From: JAFGMQ01 sp036733345
GTDB lineage: Bacteria; Desulfobacterota; DSM-4660; Desulfatiglandales; Desulfatiglandaceae
DNA length: 41,661 bases
Assembly (NCBI GenBank): GCA_036733345.1
Contig: DAINAR010000027.1
Coordinates: 1-41,661 of the forward strand
Direction: 5' to 3'
Made by a program: the position numbers and the translations under genes. Shown here in pieces: positions 32,075-41,473 of the stretch; the first letter of the stretch is position 1, and each line of letters begins with the position of its first letter. The notes below the pieces were generated by a model, which did not search any database, had not been told where the DNA came from, and saw only the letters and a list, made by a program, of their open reading frames with translations.

Positions 32075-33424
32075 ATGGGAAAACTGTTCGGAACAGACGG
32101 TATCAGAGGGGTTGCCAATGTGCATCCCATGACTTCGGAGATGGCACTTAAGGTGGGCAGGGCAATAGCCTATGTTTCAAGAAAAAAAGGGCATACGGCG
32201 AGGATATTGATAGGGAAGGATACGAGGCTGTCAGGATATATGCTGGAAAATGCATTGGTTTCAGGCATATGTTCCATGGGTGCGGATGCATTGCTCGTAG
32301 GTCCCATAACAACGCCCGGTGTGGCATTCCTTACAAAAAGTATGAGAGCTGACGCCGGCATTGTTATATCAGCGTCTCATAATCCCTACCAGGACAACGG
32401 GATAAAGATATTTTCAAAGGATGGCTTTAAACTCCCTGATAAAAAAGAGGAAGAGATAGAAGATCTTATAAATACCGAAAATCTTTCCAGTTTGCACGCA
32501 GAGCCGAATCTTATGGGAAAGGCCTACAGGATTGAGGATGCAAGAGGGCGATACATCGTGTTTCTGAAAAATTCTTTTCCAAATGAATATACTCTGGAAG
32601 GAATGAAGATTGTTTTGGACTGCTCGAACGGTGCTACCTACAGGGTAGCTCCTGAGGCATTTTTTGAGCTTGGTGCTGAGGTTATACCTCTTTTTAATAC
32701 TCCTGACGGGAAGAATATAAACAAAGACTGCGGTTCACAGCATCCTGAGACCCTTGCTCACGAGGTTGTTAAAAACAGGGCTAATGTCGGATTTGCATTT
32801 GACGGGGACGGTGACAGGGTAATCTCTGTTGATGAGAATGGAGATGTCCTAACCGGCGATCAGATGATGGCTATTTGTGCCTCTGTAATGAAAAAACAGG
32901 GTAAGCTGAGAAAGAATCTTGTGGTAAGCACGGTAATGAGCAACATAGGTCTTGGGCTTGCATTAAAAACTTTCGGAGCAAAAACAATAGCAACAAAGGT
33001 GGGAGACAGATATGTTCTTGAAGAAATGCTTGCAAAAGAAGCGGTTATAGGAGGAGAGGATTCCGGTCATATTATATTTCTTGATCACCATACAACAGGG
33101 GACGGGATTATCGCCGCATTACAGATGCTCAAGGCAATGAAGAACGAGGACAAGCCTCTTTCTGAATTAGCACGGATAATGAAGGTGTTTCCTCAAAGAC
33201 TCATTAATATAGATGTAAAATATAAACCTGATATCAATACAATACCAGAGATTGTTGATGTAATAAAGGAAGTTGAGGCAGCCCTTGGCGATAAGGGCAG
33301 GGTGCTGGTGCGTTACTCGGGAACTCAACAGATGTGCAGGGTTATGGTCGAAGGGCCTTCTGAAAAGGATACAGAGATTTATTGCCGGAAGGTAGCAGAC
33401 GTTATTACTCAGAAGCTTGGTTAA
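32075..33424 (+). CDS. glmM: Phosphoglucosamine mutase
   Basis: Interconverts glucosamine-6-phosphate and glucosamine-1-phosphate for UDP-GlcNAc synthesis. The phosphoserine is S101 in ISASHNPYQDNGIK, the metal loop is FDGDGDR, the sugar-binding loop is GGEDSGHI, and RYSGTQQMCRVM forms the phosphate site near the C-terminus. Length of 449 is standard. AAGGAG lies upstream of the ATG. The downstream NagB-like gene is convergent, and the giant GlmS-like gene lies 1.3 kb downstream on the same strand. Confidence 0.97.
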   Translation: MGKLFGTDGIRGVANVHPMTSEMALKVGRAIAYVSRKKGHTARILIGKDTRLSGYMLENALVSGICSMGADALLVGPITTPGVAFLTKSMRADAGIVISASHNPYQDNGIKIFSKDGFKLPDKKEEEIEDLINTENLSSLHAEPNLMGKAYRIEDARGRYIVFLKNSFPNEYTLEGMKIVLDCSNGATYRVAPEAFFELGAEVIPLFNTPDGKNINKDCGSQHPETLAHEVVKNRANVGFAFDGDGDRVISVDENGDVLTGDQMMAICASVMKKQGKLRKNLVVSTVMSNIGLGLALKTFGAKTIATKVGDRYVLEEMLAKEAVIGGEDSGHIIFLDHHTTGDGIIAALQMLKAMKNEDKPLSELARIMKVFPQRLINIDVKYKPDINTIPEIVDVIKEVEAALGDKGRVLVRYSGTQQMCRVMVEGPSEKDTEIYCRKVADVITQKLG

Positions 33425-33447
33425 CAGCAGGGCACTATGATGCCATG

Positions 33448-34476
33448 CTATACAATCCGGCAGGTTTCCGGATTTCTGTAAAACATGAGGTCTTCAACCT
33501 TTGTCGAGGCGGTTTGATTGCTGATATCTTCTATTTGAATCTTGCGTTCCTGTACCAGAGACATATTTTCCATCAGCCCCGTTGCGGCTTCCCTGTCGAG
33601 GACATATACCATCCGGCCTCCGTTCCCGGAATATATCTGTCCGTAAGATATGGGGACATCAGGGCTTGGGTCCTTCAGAACAGATTCGGCAACCGGATCT
33701 GACTTGCGGGCTCCATTTGCAAGAAGGATCACGGTTCTTGCTTTATATACCTGATTTGCACCCATTGAAAGTGCATATTGGGGGCTCTGTTCTTTGTCTG
33801 GAAAGTGGCCGTCCTGGACAGCATTTATAATGGTATTATCATCAAGTTTAACAAGAAGCATTCTATTGTTTTTAAAGGGTATCCCTGACTCGTGGAAAGC
33901 AACATGACCTCTCCCTCCCACGCCGATAATCTGAAGGTCTATCCCCCCGTTCCTTTCGATTTTTTCAACATAGGCATCCTGTACCTCGTTTTTAACCCAT
34001 TTCAGGTATTCTGATTTTCCATCTTTTTTAATTATTACTGCCTTGCCCCTGTCAGTACCCTGTTCATACCAGTCGGCAGGGTTCGAACGCAGTTCTGATA
34101 TAAATATGTCCTGGTCTATCAGGGTTCCCCAGGGAACATTTGTCTCAATGAATTTTTTATTTAACAGGCCGAAAAACTCCTGGACCATAAAATAACTGTA
34201 ACTTTCAGGGTGGAGTACTCTCTGCTGGGGGTTTTCACCTGGTAAACCTATATATTCATCAAGATTAAAGCTCTGGAGTTTTGAAGAATCAAACTCGCCT
34301 GCATTAGCCGCCTTTGCAAGGTGTTTGTATAAACCAGTTGGAGAATTTCCAGTTGCAAGGCCAAGCACATATCTGTCCTTTTTGATAAGATTTGCTTTTA
34401 TCTCCGAAATTACTATCCGGCTTGAAACTTCGCTCATATGATCAAAATTACTGCATATTATAATCTTAAATGGCAT
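33448..34476 (-). CDS. Glucosamine-6-phosphate deaminase-like (NagB family) protein with altered active site
   Basis: The NagB fold is clear: LGLATGNSPTGLYKHL phosphate loop, FNLDEY (D73, equivalent to E. coli D72), GVGGRGHVAFHESG, and SMGANQVYKARTVILLANG. In E. coli the catalytic GNDGHIAFNEP carries D141, H143 and E148. Here R189 replaces the Asp, while H191 and E196 are kept. About 47 extra residues lie between D73 and this site. ATG 34476 has AAAGGGAG 8 nt upstream; the frame extends to 34608 without support. It is divergently transcribed from the giant GlmS-like gene. Reaction direction and substrate are uncertain. Confidence 0.82.
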   Translation of the reverse strand: MPFKIIICSNFDHMSEVSSRIVISEIKANLIKKDRYVLGLATGNSPTGLYKHLAKAANAGEFDSSKLQSFNLDEYIGLPGENPQQRVLHPESYSYFMVQEFFGLLNKKFIETNVPWGTLIDQDIFISELRSNPADWYEQGTDRGKAVIIKKDGKSEYLKWVKNEVQDAYVEKIERNGGIDLQIIGVGGRGHVAFHESGIPFKNNRMLLVKLDDNTIINAVQDGHFPDKEQSPQYALSMGANQVYKARTVILLANGARKSDPVAESVLKDPSPDVPISYGQIYSGNGGRMVYVLDREAATGLMENMSLVQERKIQIEDISNQTASTKVEDLMFYRNPETCRIV

Positions 34477-34713
34477 ACTGCATACTCCCTTTGAATTGAA
34501 AGGCACTGACTCCATAAACATATTACAGGCAAAATTGCAATATATTTTACAATCTGCAGCATCTGTAAAAAAGCATGTCAAGGATTTGGGGGGCTGGTAT
34601 TTTCTCAAAAAAAGTAGAATAATACTGCTTGCAGAGGTGATATAACACGTGCTGAAATATTCAGAATGGATTTATAAAGAACCTTTACGTATTGATTTAA
34701 AAGAGAGATATTT

Positions 34714-37700
34714 ATGATGTTCGGATCAGTCTCCAAGAAAATAAGATGTGCCCTGCAAGGTAATATGAAATCATTACTGGAATGGAAGGTATTCGTCGGC
34801 AGGGAACCTGTAGATTTGCCCTGCAAATCCATAATTATATTTCCACTTATCACTAATGCCTTGTTTTGCGGGCTGACAGGTATGCTTGTAATTAAAAAAA
34901 GGACAGAGATCAAAAACAATTTCCTGGCTGCACTCTTAAATCTGTCAAAAGAAATAATTTCCAATGATTTTAAGAAGATGTTATGTAAGGCTATTTCATT
35001 AGAGAATTATCTCGGAGGTTTGGAAAGACTGCGAAAACTTGAGGACAGCATACTTTATTTGAAGCAGGATACAGGAATCGGGGATGTGCTGTTTAAAAAT
35101 GGTGGGGAAAAAAGGCTGTCTGATCTTGCTTCAGACATGTACAGCTTTCTTGAAAAGGAAGAAAAACTAATTGAACAGAATGCCGATAGATTATCTTCGG
35201 CCGATCTTGAAGAGATTAACAATCATATCCTGGCGTTAAAGGATTGTGTCTGGGCACTTCAAAAAGACGTACTTGAAAATATTATAAAAACATGCTCCCT
35301 GGCAGGCGAAAATGATGTCAGGAATTTGTCACAGGAAGTTTTTGAGAAATATTTGAAGATAAATTCATTGATTAATTCTATTGACAGGCTGGAAGTCAGA
35401 GGAAGAGATTCTGCAGGGATACAAATTGTTATAACTTTTGAAGAGACACAAAGCCTGGAAAGTATGATTAATGAACTCAAAAAAGCAGGCCTGTATAATG
35501 CTTTTATCAAGAGAATAACGCCGGGAGATCTTCTTAATTATGGCATCCATTTGGATTACGGCACAGGAAAACCATACAGCAGTGTAATAATGTTTACTTA
35601 TAAAAAGGCATCCGTTACAGGAAGGCTTGGTGAGAATTGCAGATATTTAAGAGATGTCATAACTTCCGACAATATACTTAAGGCCTTTATCAGAGAAAAA
35701 ACTGATCTTAAAGTGTGTTATGGGCACACAAGATGGGCATCCGTGGGGGCGATTAATGAAGAAAACTGCCACCCCGTCAATAATTTCACCTTGAATACGG
35801 AGATTGAGTCATTATCCGGCATCCCGTCGGCATTAAAGGAGTTTCCTTTCTATGGCAAGGGGGCCTGGTCTATAACCGCAGCGCTAAATGGAGATATTGA
35901 TAATTACAAAATTTTGAGGTCACATCTTGAAACAGGGGGATCAGAGATAATTGATTTCAAGATTAATACTGATACAAAGATAATTCCGGTTCAGATAGAA
36001 AAATATCTTAATGCAGGCAATGATCTCAAAGAGGCATTTCGTCTGGCACTGAATGATTTTGAAGGTTCCCAGGCTATTGCAATGCATAGCAATCTGGAGC
36101 CGGGAAAGATATTTTTGTCTCTCAGGGGCAGCGGGCAATCCCTGTATGTGGGACTGTGCGGCAATAAGTATGTTTTTTCTTCAGAGGTTTACGGTCTTGT
36201 AGAAATGACACCATTTTTCATTAAAATAGATGGAGAAAAGGAAAGGATTGAAGGGGATGACAAGACCAGGGGCCAGATTTTTGTGCTAGACAATTCTTCA
36301 GAAGATATTACGACCGGTGTAGATGCTTTTTATTATGACGGCCATCCTTTGGAAATTAATAAATCATTTATACAAAGAGCGGATATTTCAACCAGAGATA
36401 TAGATCGAAAGCAATTTCAACATTTTTTATTAAAGGAGATTTCAGAGGCACCTTTATCAATAATAAAGACCCTTAGAGGCAAGTACAGGATTGAGCGTAA
36501 AAAGGGTAGAAAAGTAATTGTTAGTTTTAACCTTGGAGAAGACGTTGTTCCTCTGAGTTTAAAGGATGCATTTTTGCGCAATAATATAAGGAATATTTTT
36601 GTAATAGGGCAGGGTACAGCCGCTGTAGCTGCAAATGCGATTGCTGCTGCTATTTCAGTATATATTAAGGGGCATGGTATATCTGTAACTGGAAAAAAAG
36701 CCTCAGAATTCAGCGGGTTCTGTCTTGAGTCTGACCTGTCGCATACCCTGGTTATAGCTGTAACCCAATCGGGCACTACAACCGATACAAACAGAGCCGT
36801 GGCAATGGCTAAGGAGCGCGGTGCTCATCTGATCGCGGTTGTAAACAGAAGGCAATCCGATATTGCCCAGAAGTCTGCAGGTGTTTTTTATACGAGTGAC
36901 GGAAGAGATATAGAGATGTCTGTGGCATCAACAAAGGCATTTTATTCTCAAATTGTCGCAGGTGATATTCTGGGGCTGTTTTTTGCCCAGATTATGGGAA
37001 CATTATCTGATCATTTTATTGCACGTGAACTGTTGTTGCTAAATCAGGCCCCTGAAATGATGAACAGGATTATTTCAAAAAGTGATCTGATAAAAGAATC
37101 TGCCTGGCAGACAGCTAAGAGAAAGAATTATTGGGCTGTCGTAGGCAGCGGAACTAATAAGATCGCAGCGGATGAAATAAGGATCAAGCTGAGTGAGCTA
37201 TGCTACAAGACCATATCATCTGATATAGTGGAGGATAAAAAGCATATAGATCTTTCTTCTGAGCCGCTGATTATAGTGTGTGCTGCGGGAAATCCGGAAC
37301 CGGTTGTTGATGATATAGTGAAAGATGTCTCCATCTTCAAGGCTCATGCCGGATCAGTAGTTGTTATTGCAGAAGAAAGGGAAAGGCGATTTGACTATAT
37401 TGCGGACTTTGTAATAGCTGTTCCAGAATCAGTCTTTCCGGTTTCGATTATCCTTAACACTCTTGTTGGTCATTTATGGGGTTATTATGCTGCATGCAGT
37501 ATAGATGAAGAGGCCGCTTTTTTCCGCAACTTCCGAAGCAAACTGTCTAATAAGAGAACTGAGTTGAGCGCCAGATTATCACCTGTTTTTGAAACAGTTG
37601 CAGATAGCGGCCTGCACAGGATTATTGAATTGTTTTCATCAGAATATCACAGCCGAAAAAACAGGGGTTTTTTATCATCGATGAGCGTGGAAACGGCTTC

Positions 37701-38490
37701 AGATATTACCCTTCTTCTAAAGTATGCAATAGGCAAGATGCCATTAGAAGATTTCTGGCAGGACTTTGAAGACAAGAGGACGTCGTCATCACCCCTTGAT
37801 ATGCTGGATATTTGCCTGGGACATGCTATTGATGAGCTTTCAAGATCCATTGATGCAATCAGACACCAGGCAAAGACTGTCACTGTCGGAACAAGCAGAA
37901 AAGAAATTGCACTTAAGGGCATTATTTTTGGGATTCTAAAAGAGCTTGGTTTTTCCATAGAAAATCTGACAAGCAGAGTCGGGATCAGTGCGGTGAGAAT
38001 ACAGGCCGCCATCTCAGGGATAAATGGGTTTACCCTTTATAAAATTGATAATCTTGACGATGAAGGTAAGGCAGGAAATATGTCAATTATATCTATTGCA
38101 AAAAGATCCGGTGTATCTTTTGAGATGAAGACAAGGGTGAAAAAACCAGGCCCCCTGAGCGGCACAAAAAAAATAATCACAAACACTGGAGAGATATTTG
38201 CAGGACTTGGTAAATCGGACAAGGCTCCGATTATTATTATTCCCCTCCTTGGAAAAGAGCATATTATAAGTTATATCCTTCTTTTACACGTAACTTTTAA
38301 AGAAGGACTTTCAATAATGGAGAAAAGAGAAATCCTTGCAGATAAATACAACAGCCTGTGCGACCTGATTAATGAGTATAATTTACACTGGAAGGACAGG
38401 TATCTTGGGGACCTGAAAATCGAGTTTCTGCTTGGAGAATCTGTTGATGTAATTGCCTCAAGGATAATGGAGTCATTTAATCAAAATTAA
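34714..38490 (+). CDS. Giant GlmS-like protein: glutamine amidotransferase plus two SIS domains with extra regions
   Basis: GlmS makes glucosamine-6-phosphate from fructose-6-phosphate and glutamine and is usually about 600 residues; this one has 1258. Cys52 in ALFCGLTGML corresponds to the N-terminal catalytic Cys of MCGIVG, so a 51-residue propeptide would have to be removed. About 140 helical residues are inserted before RLEVRGRDSAG (229). HTRWASVG (338), NGDIDNY and NTDTKII complete the amidotransferase. SIS 1 is about 629-770 (TQSGTTTDT, EMSVASTKAF). SIS 2 is about 806-940 (EDKKHIDL). About 300 residues beyond SIS 2 match nothing I know. guaA follows by 14 bp. The start at 34714 has only GAGAG upstream. 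Confidence 0.85.
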   Translation: MMFGSVSKKIRCALQGNMKSLLEWKVFVGREPVDLPCKSIIIFPLITNALFCGLTGMLVIKKRTEIKNNFLAALLNLSKEIISNDFKKMLCKAISLENYLGGLERLRKLEDSILYLKQDTGIGDVLFKNGGEKRLSDLASDMYSFLEKEEKLIEQNADRLSSADLEEINNHILALKDCVWALQKDVLENIIKTCSLAGENDVRNLSQEVFEKYLKINSLINSIDRLEVRGRDSAGIQIVITFEETQSLESMINELKKAGLYNAFIKRITPGDLLNYGIHLDYGTGKPYSSVIMFTYKKASVTGRLGENCRYLRDVITSDNILKAFIREKTDLKVCYGHTRWASVGAINEENCHPVNNFTLNTEIESLSGIPSALKEFPFYGKGAWSITAALNGDIDNYKILRSHLETGGSEIIDFKINTDTKIIPVQIEKYLNAGNDLKEAFRLALNDFEGSQAIAMHSNLEPGKIFLSLRGSGQSLYVGLCGNKYVFSSEVYGLVEMTPFFIKIDGEKERIEGDDKTRGQIFVLDNSSEDITTGVDAFYYDGHPLEINKSFIQRADISTRDIDRKQFQHFLLKEISEAPLSIIKTLRGKYRIERKKGRKVIVSFNLGEDVVPLSLKDAFLRNNIRNIFVIGQGTAAVAANAIAAAISVYIKGHGISVTGKKASEFSGFCLESDLSHTLVIAVTQSGTTTDTNRAVAMAKERGAHLIAVVNRRQSDIAQKSAGVFYTSDGRDIEMSVASTKAFYSQIVAGDILGLFFAQIMGTLSDHFIARELLLLNQAPEMMNRIISKSDLIKESAWQTAKRKNYWAVVGSGTNKIAADEIRIKLSELCYKTISSDIVEDKKHIDLSSEPLIIVCAAGNPEPVVDDIVKDVSIFKAHAGSVVVIAEERERRFDYIADFVIAVPESVFPVSIILNTLVGHLWGYYAACSIDEEAAFFRNFRSKLSNKRTELSARLSPVFETVADSGLHRIIELFSSEYHSRKNRGFLSSMSVETASDITLLLKYAIGKMPLEDFWQDFEDKRTSSSPLDMLDICLGHAIDELSRSIDAIRHQAKTVTVGTSRKEIALKGIIFGILKELGFSIENLTSRVGISAVRIQAAISGINGFTLYKIDNLDDEGKAGNMSIISIAKRSGVSFEMKTRVKKPGPLSGTKKIITNTGEIFAGLGKSDKAPIIIIPLLGKEHIISYILLLHVTFKEGLSIMEKREILADKYNSLCDLINEYNLHWKDRYLGDLKIEFLLGESVDVIASRIMESFNQN

Positions 38491-38504
38491 AAAAGGGACT
38501 ATAA

Positions 38505-40043
38505 ATGGATGAAATGGTAGCGGTTCTGGACTTCGGATCACAGTATGCTCAATTGATTGCCAGGCGAATAAGGGAGCTGGGCGTTTACTGTGAGATATTG
38601 GGCCATAATATATCAAAGGATGAGCTTTCTAAGATCGGTCCTGTTGCTGTTGTACTTTCAGGAGGACCATCATCCGTACTTGAGCCAGGTCATCCCGGAA
38701 TGGATCCCGGGATACTTGACACTGGAGTTCCAATATTTGGAATCTGCTATGGAATGCAGCTGCTTGCAGGTATGCTTGGCGGTAAAGTCGAAAAGGGAAG
38801 ATCAGGTGAATACGGCCCGGCCGACATAGATATAATCAATTCACAGGGAATATTTCACAATCTGGATGGTTCTATTGATGTATGGATGAGCCATGGAGAT
38901 CATGTGACTATTATGCCTGAAGGTTTTCATTCATCAGCCAGCACATACAATTGTCCTGTTGCCGCGATGGAAAACGATACCAGAAAGATCTATGGGGTTC
39001 AGTTTCATCCTGAAGTCGTTCATACTCCAAAAGGAAAAGAAATTCTTGGAAATTTTCTTTTTCATATTGCCCTGTGTGGTCATGACTGGACCATGGACAG
39101 GTTTATTGAAACATCCGTCTCTCATATCAGACAATCCGTTGGGGATTCCAGCGTTATATGTGCACTTTCAGGGGGCGTAGATTCTTCAGTAGTTGCGGCA
39201 CTTATCAATAGAGCCGTTGGAAATCAGATGAAAGCGATTTTTGTGGATAACGGACTGTTGAGGGCTAATGAAGTTGAGGAAATAAGGTCAATATTCACGA
39301 ATGATTATCCACTTGATATTGATATTGTTGATGCAAAAAAGGAGTTTTTAAGTGCTCTTGAAGGAATTATTGATCCGGAGAGAAAACGTAAGATTATCGG
39401 CGAGATGTTTATTAAGATATTTCGTGAAGAGGCATTAAAAATAGAGGATGCAAGATTCCTTGCTCAGGGCACCCTGTATCCTGACGTAATTGAAAGCAGG
39501 TCAGCTCATGGAGGTCCTTCTTCAATAATCAAGAGTCATCATAATGTCGGAGGCCTTCCTGAAAATCTTGGATTTGAGCTGCTCGAACCATTAAAAGAAC
39601 TTTTCAAGGATGAAGTACGAATTCTGGGAAGGGAGCTGGGTCTCCCGCAGAGATTGTTATCACGTAAGCCTTTTCCGGGGCCTGGATTGGCTGTTCGTAT
39701 TATAGGTGATGTAACTGAAGATAATCTGGAAATACTTAGAAATGCGGATTTAATTGTAAAGGAAGAAATCCGAAAGCATGAGGATTATGATGATATCTGG
39801 CAGTCTTTTGCAGTTCTGCTGCCAGTTAAGAGCGTTGGAGTGATGGGGGATGAACGAACCTACGCAAATGTCATCGCATTGCGCATTGTTACGAGTATGG
39901 ACGGAATGACTGCAGACTGGGTCAAGCTGCCTTATGAAATACTGGGAAAGATATCTTCAAGAATTATCAACGAAGTGAAGGGTGTCAACAGAGTTGTATA
40001 TGATATAAGCTCGAAACCACCCAGCACAATTGAATGGGAATAG
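38505..40043 (+). CDS. guaA: GMP synthase (glutamine-hydrolysing)
   Basis: Converts XMP to GMP using ATP and glutamine. Class I amidotransferase: C81 in GICYGMQ, VQFHPEV, and a SHGDHV loop. The ATP-pyrophosphatase domain starts at CALSGGVDSSV and carries RKPFPGPGLAVR. The C-terminal dimerisation domain ends PPSTIEWE, as in nearly all GuaA proteins. Length 512 is typical. It follows the giant GlmS-like gene by 14 bp, so both glutamine-dependent enzymes may be co-transcribed. Confidence 0.97.
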   Translation: MDEMVAVLDFGSQYAQLIARRIRELGVYCEILGHNISKDELSKIGPVAVVLSGGPSSVLEPGHPGMDPGILDTGVPIFGICYGMQLLAGMLGGKVEKGRSGEYGPADIDIINSQGIFHNLDGSIDVWMSHGDHVTIMPEGFHSSASTYNCPVAAMENDTRKIYGVQFHPEVVHTPKGKEILGNFLFHIALCGHDWTMDRFIETSVSHIRQSVGDSSVICALSGGVDSSVVAALINRAVGNQMKAIFVDNGLLRANEVEEIRSIFTNDYPLDIDIVDAKKEFLSALEGIIDPERKRKIIGEMFIKIFREEALKIEDARFLAQGTLYPDVIESRSAHGGPSSIIKSHHNVGGLPENLGFELLEPLKELFKDEVRILGRELGLPQRLLSRKPFPGPGLAVRIIGDVTEDNLEILRNADLIVKEEIRKHEDYDDIWQSFAVLLPVKSVGVMGDERTYANVIALRIVTSMDGMTADWVKLPYEILGKISSRIINEVKGVNRVVYDISSKPPSTIEWE

Positions 40044-40054
40044 TTTTCTACGGA

Positions 40055-41068
40055 TTACCGGGATGCTTTCTTTCTGTTTTCTGACATTACTGCTGCCAGT
40101 TTTATTGCAGCCTTCAGGCTTGATGCATCGGCCTTGCCTTTTCCTGCAATGTCATAAGCGGTGCCATGGTCTACAGATGTTCTTATTATAGGGAGACCCA
40201 GCGTAACATTAACCGCATCAGAGAAATGCAGGAGCTTCAAAGGGATAAGCCCCTGATCATGATACATGGATATTACAGCATCAAATTCACCTGATGCAGC
40301 CCTGACAAATACCGTATCAGGCGCATACGGTCCGCTTACATTGAGTCCTGCATTTAAAGCCTTTTTTACCGCTGGTAATATCAAGTCGTTCTCTTCTGAT
40401 CCAAAAAGGCCGGATTCTCCGGCGTGAGGATTGAGTGCTGCAACAGCAAGGCGTGGCTTTTTAAATCCAAAATCCTGCCTGAGTGCCTTTGATGTTATGA
40501 CTATTGTATTAAATATTATATCCGTATTGAGAATATGAGGGACATCCTTAAGTGCGCAATGGATGGTAACCAGGGACACACGCAGTTTATTTCCTGCAAG
40601 CATCATCACATAGGAGTTTGTTTGTGTCAGATGTGAAATGAGTTGAGTATGTCCGTCATAGTGATAGCCGGCACTGTGCATTAGAACCTTGCTTATTGGA
40701 CAGGTAACCATGGCCTCCAGTTGACCGTTCAAGTTCATTTCCACGCAGTTGGTGATATATTTCACCATTGCCTTGCCGCCCTCAAGTGCAGGTTTGCCGG
40801 GAAGTATCGTGCTGCAGTTCAAGGAGGATAAGGGCAGCATATCAATATTGCCATAGGATGCCCTGGCATCTGAAGGATCGGATATAATATTAAGTAACAG
40901 ATTGCTGGAATTACTGGTAATAGCTGAAGATAGAATCTCTACATCTCCAAACACCACTGGCTTGCAGTACCCGTAGATGCTTTTATCAGCAAGGGCCTTG
41001 ACTATTATTTCAGGTCCGATGCCCGCAGGATCTCCCATGGTGATGCCGATCAAAGGAATGTCTGGCAA
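40055..41068 (-). CDS. pdxA: 4-hydroxythreonine-4-phosphate dehydrogenase PdxA
   Basis: NAD-dependent step of pyridoxal-5'-phosphate synthesis. ITMGDPAGIGPEI opens the protein. VTCPISK, a metal-binding His in YHYDGHT, LNPHAGE and MYHDQGLIPLK are family hallmarks. Length 337 is normal. The start is TTG at 41068, supported by GGAGG 8 nt upstream. It converges with guaA with an 11-bp gap and no hairpin between them. Confidence 0.96.
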   Translation of the reverse strand: MPDIPLIGITMGDPAGIGPEIIVKALADKSIYGYCKPVVFGDVEILSSAITSNSSNLLLNIISDPSDARASYGNIDMLPLSSLNCSTILPGKPALEGGKAMVKYITNCVEMNLNGQLEAMVTCPISKVLMHSAGYHYDGHTQLISHLTQTNSYVMMLAGNKLRVSLVTIHCALKDVPHILNTDIIFNTIVITSKALRQDFGFKKPRLAVAALNPHAGESGLFGSEENDLILPAVKKALNAGLNVSGPYAPDTVFVRAASGEFDAVISMYHDQGLIPLKLLHFSDAVNVTLGLPIIRTSVDHGTAYDIAGKGKADASSLKAAIKLAAVMSENRKKASR

Positions 41069-41143
41069 TAGTTATCCCTCCAAGTCTTGTTAAATAAATA
41101 ATTATAGGATATTCTGCCAGTGATATTTTATTTTGACAAGAAA

Positions 41144-41473
41144 CAATATTTGCACTTTCGCAAAAAGTCTAACAATCGTCATTCCGGCCCCGAATCAAGT
41201 TCGGGATAAACTCCAGCCGGAATTTATAAGTATATGAAATCACTGGACCCCGGCTTTCGAGACGGTGTCATAATTCCATTTTCGTCATTCCGTGCAAGCG
41301 GAGCGCGAAACGGAATCCTGTGTTTTTAATGTGTTCTGGATGCCGGCTTTCGCCGGCATGACGTTTTTTTGGCATTTTCTCCAATTACGATACTAACTTT
41401 TCGCCGGGGTGACGAAAAAAAGTAATTTATGACTTTTTGCGAGTTCATCAATATTTGCACTTTCGCAAAAAGT
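41144..41473. repeat. Composite palindromic element flanked by a 25-bp perfect direct repeat
   Basis: CAATATTTGCACTTTCGCAA followed by AAAGT occurs at 41144-41168 and again at 41449-41473. Between them are several MITE-type segments: CGTCATTCCGGCCCCG, CTTTCGCCGGCATGACG, and the end GACTTTTTGCGAGTTCAT (41430-41447), identical to the right end of the 83-213 element. There is no coding frame. The remaining 41474-41661 shows no gene. Confidence 0.75.

Noticed and set aside
34477..34713. glmS-type ribozyme upstream of the giant GlmS-like gene
   Set aside because: The 237-bp spacer shows no arrangement of pairing segments resembling the glmS ribozyme; a covariance search would settle it.
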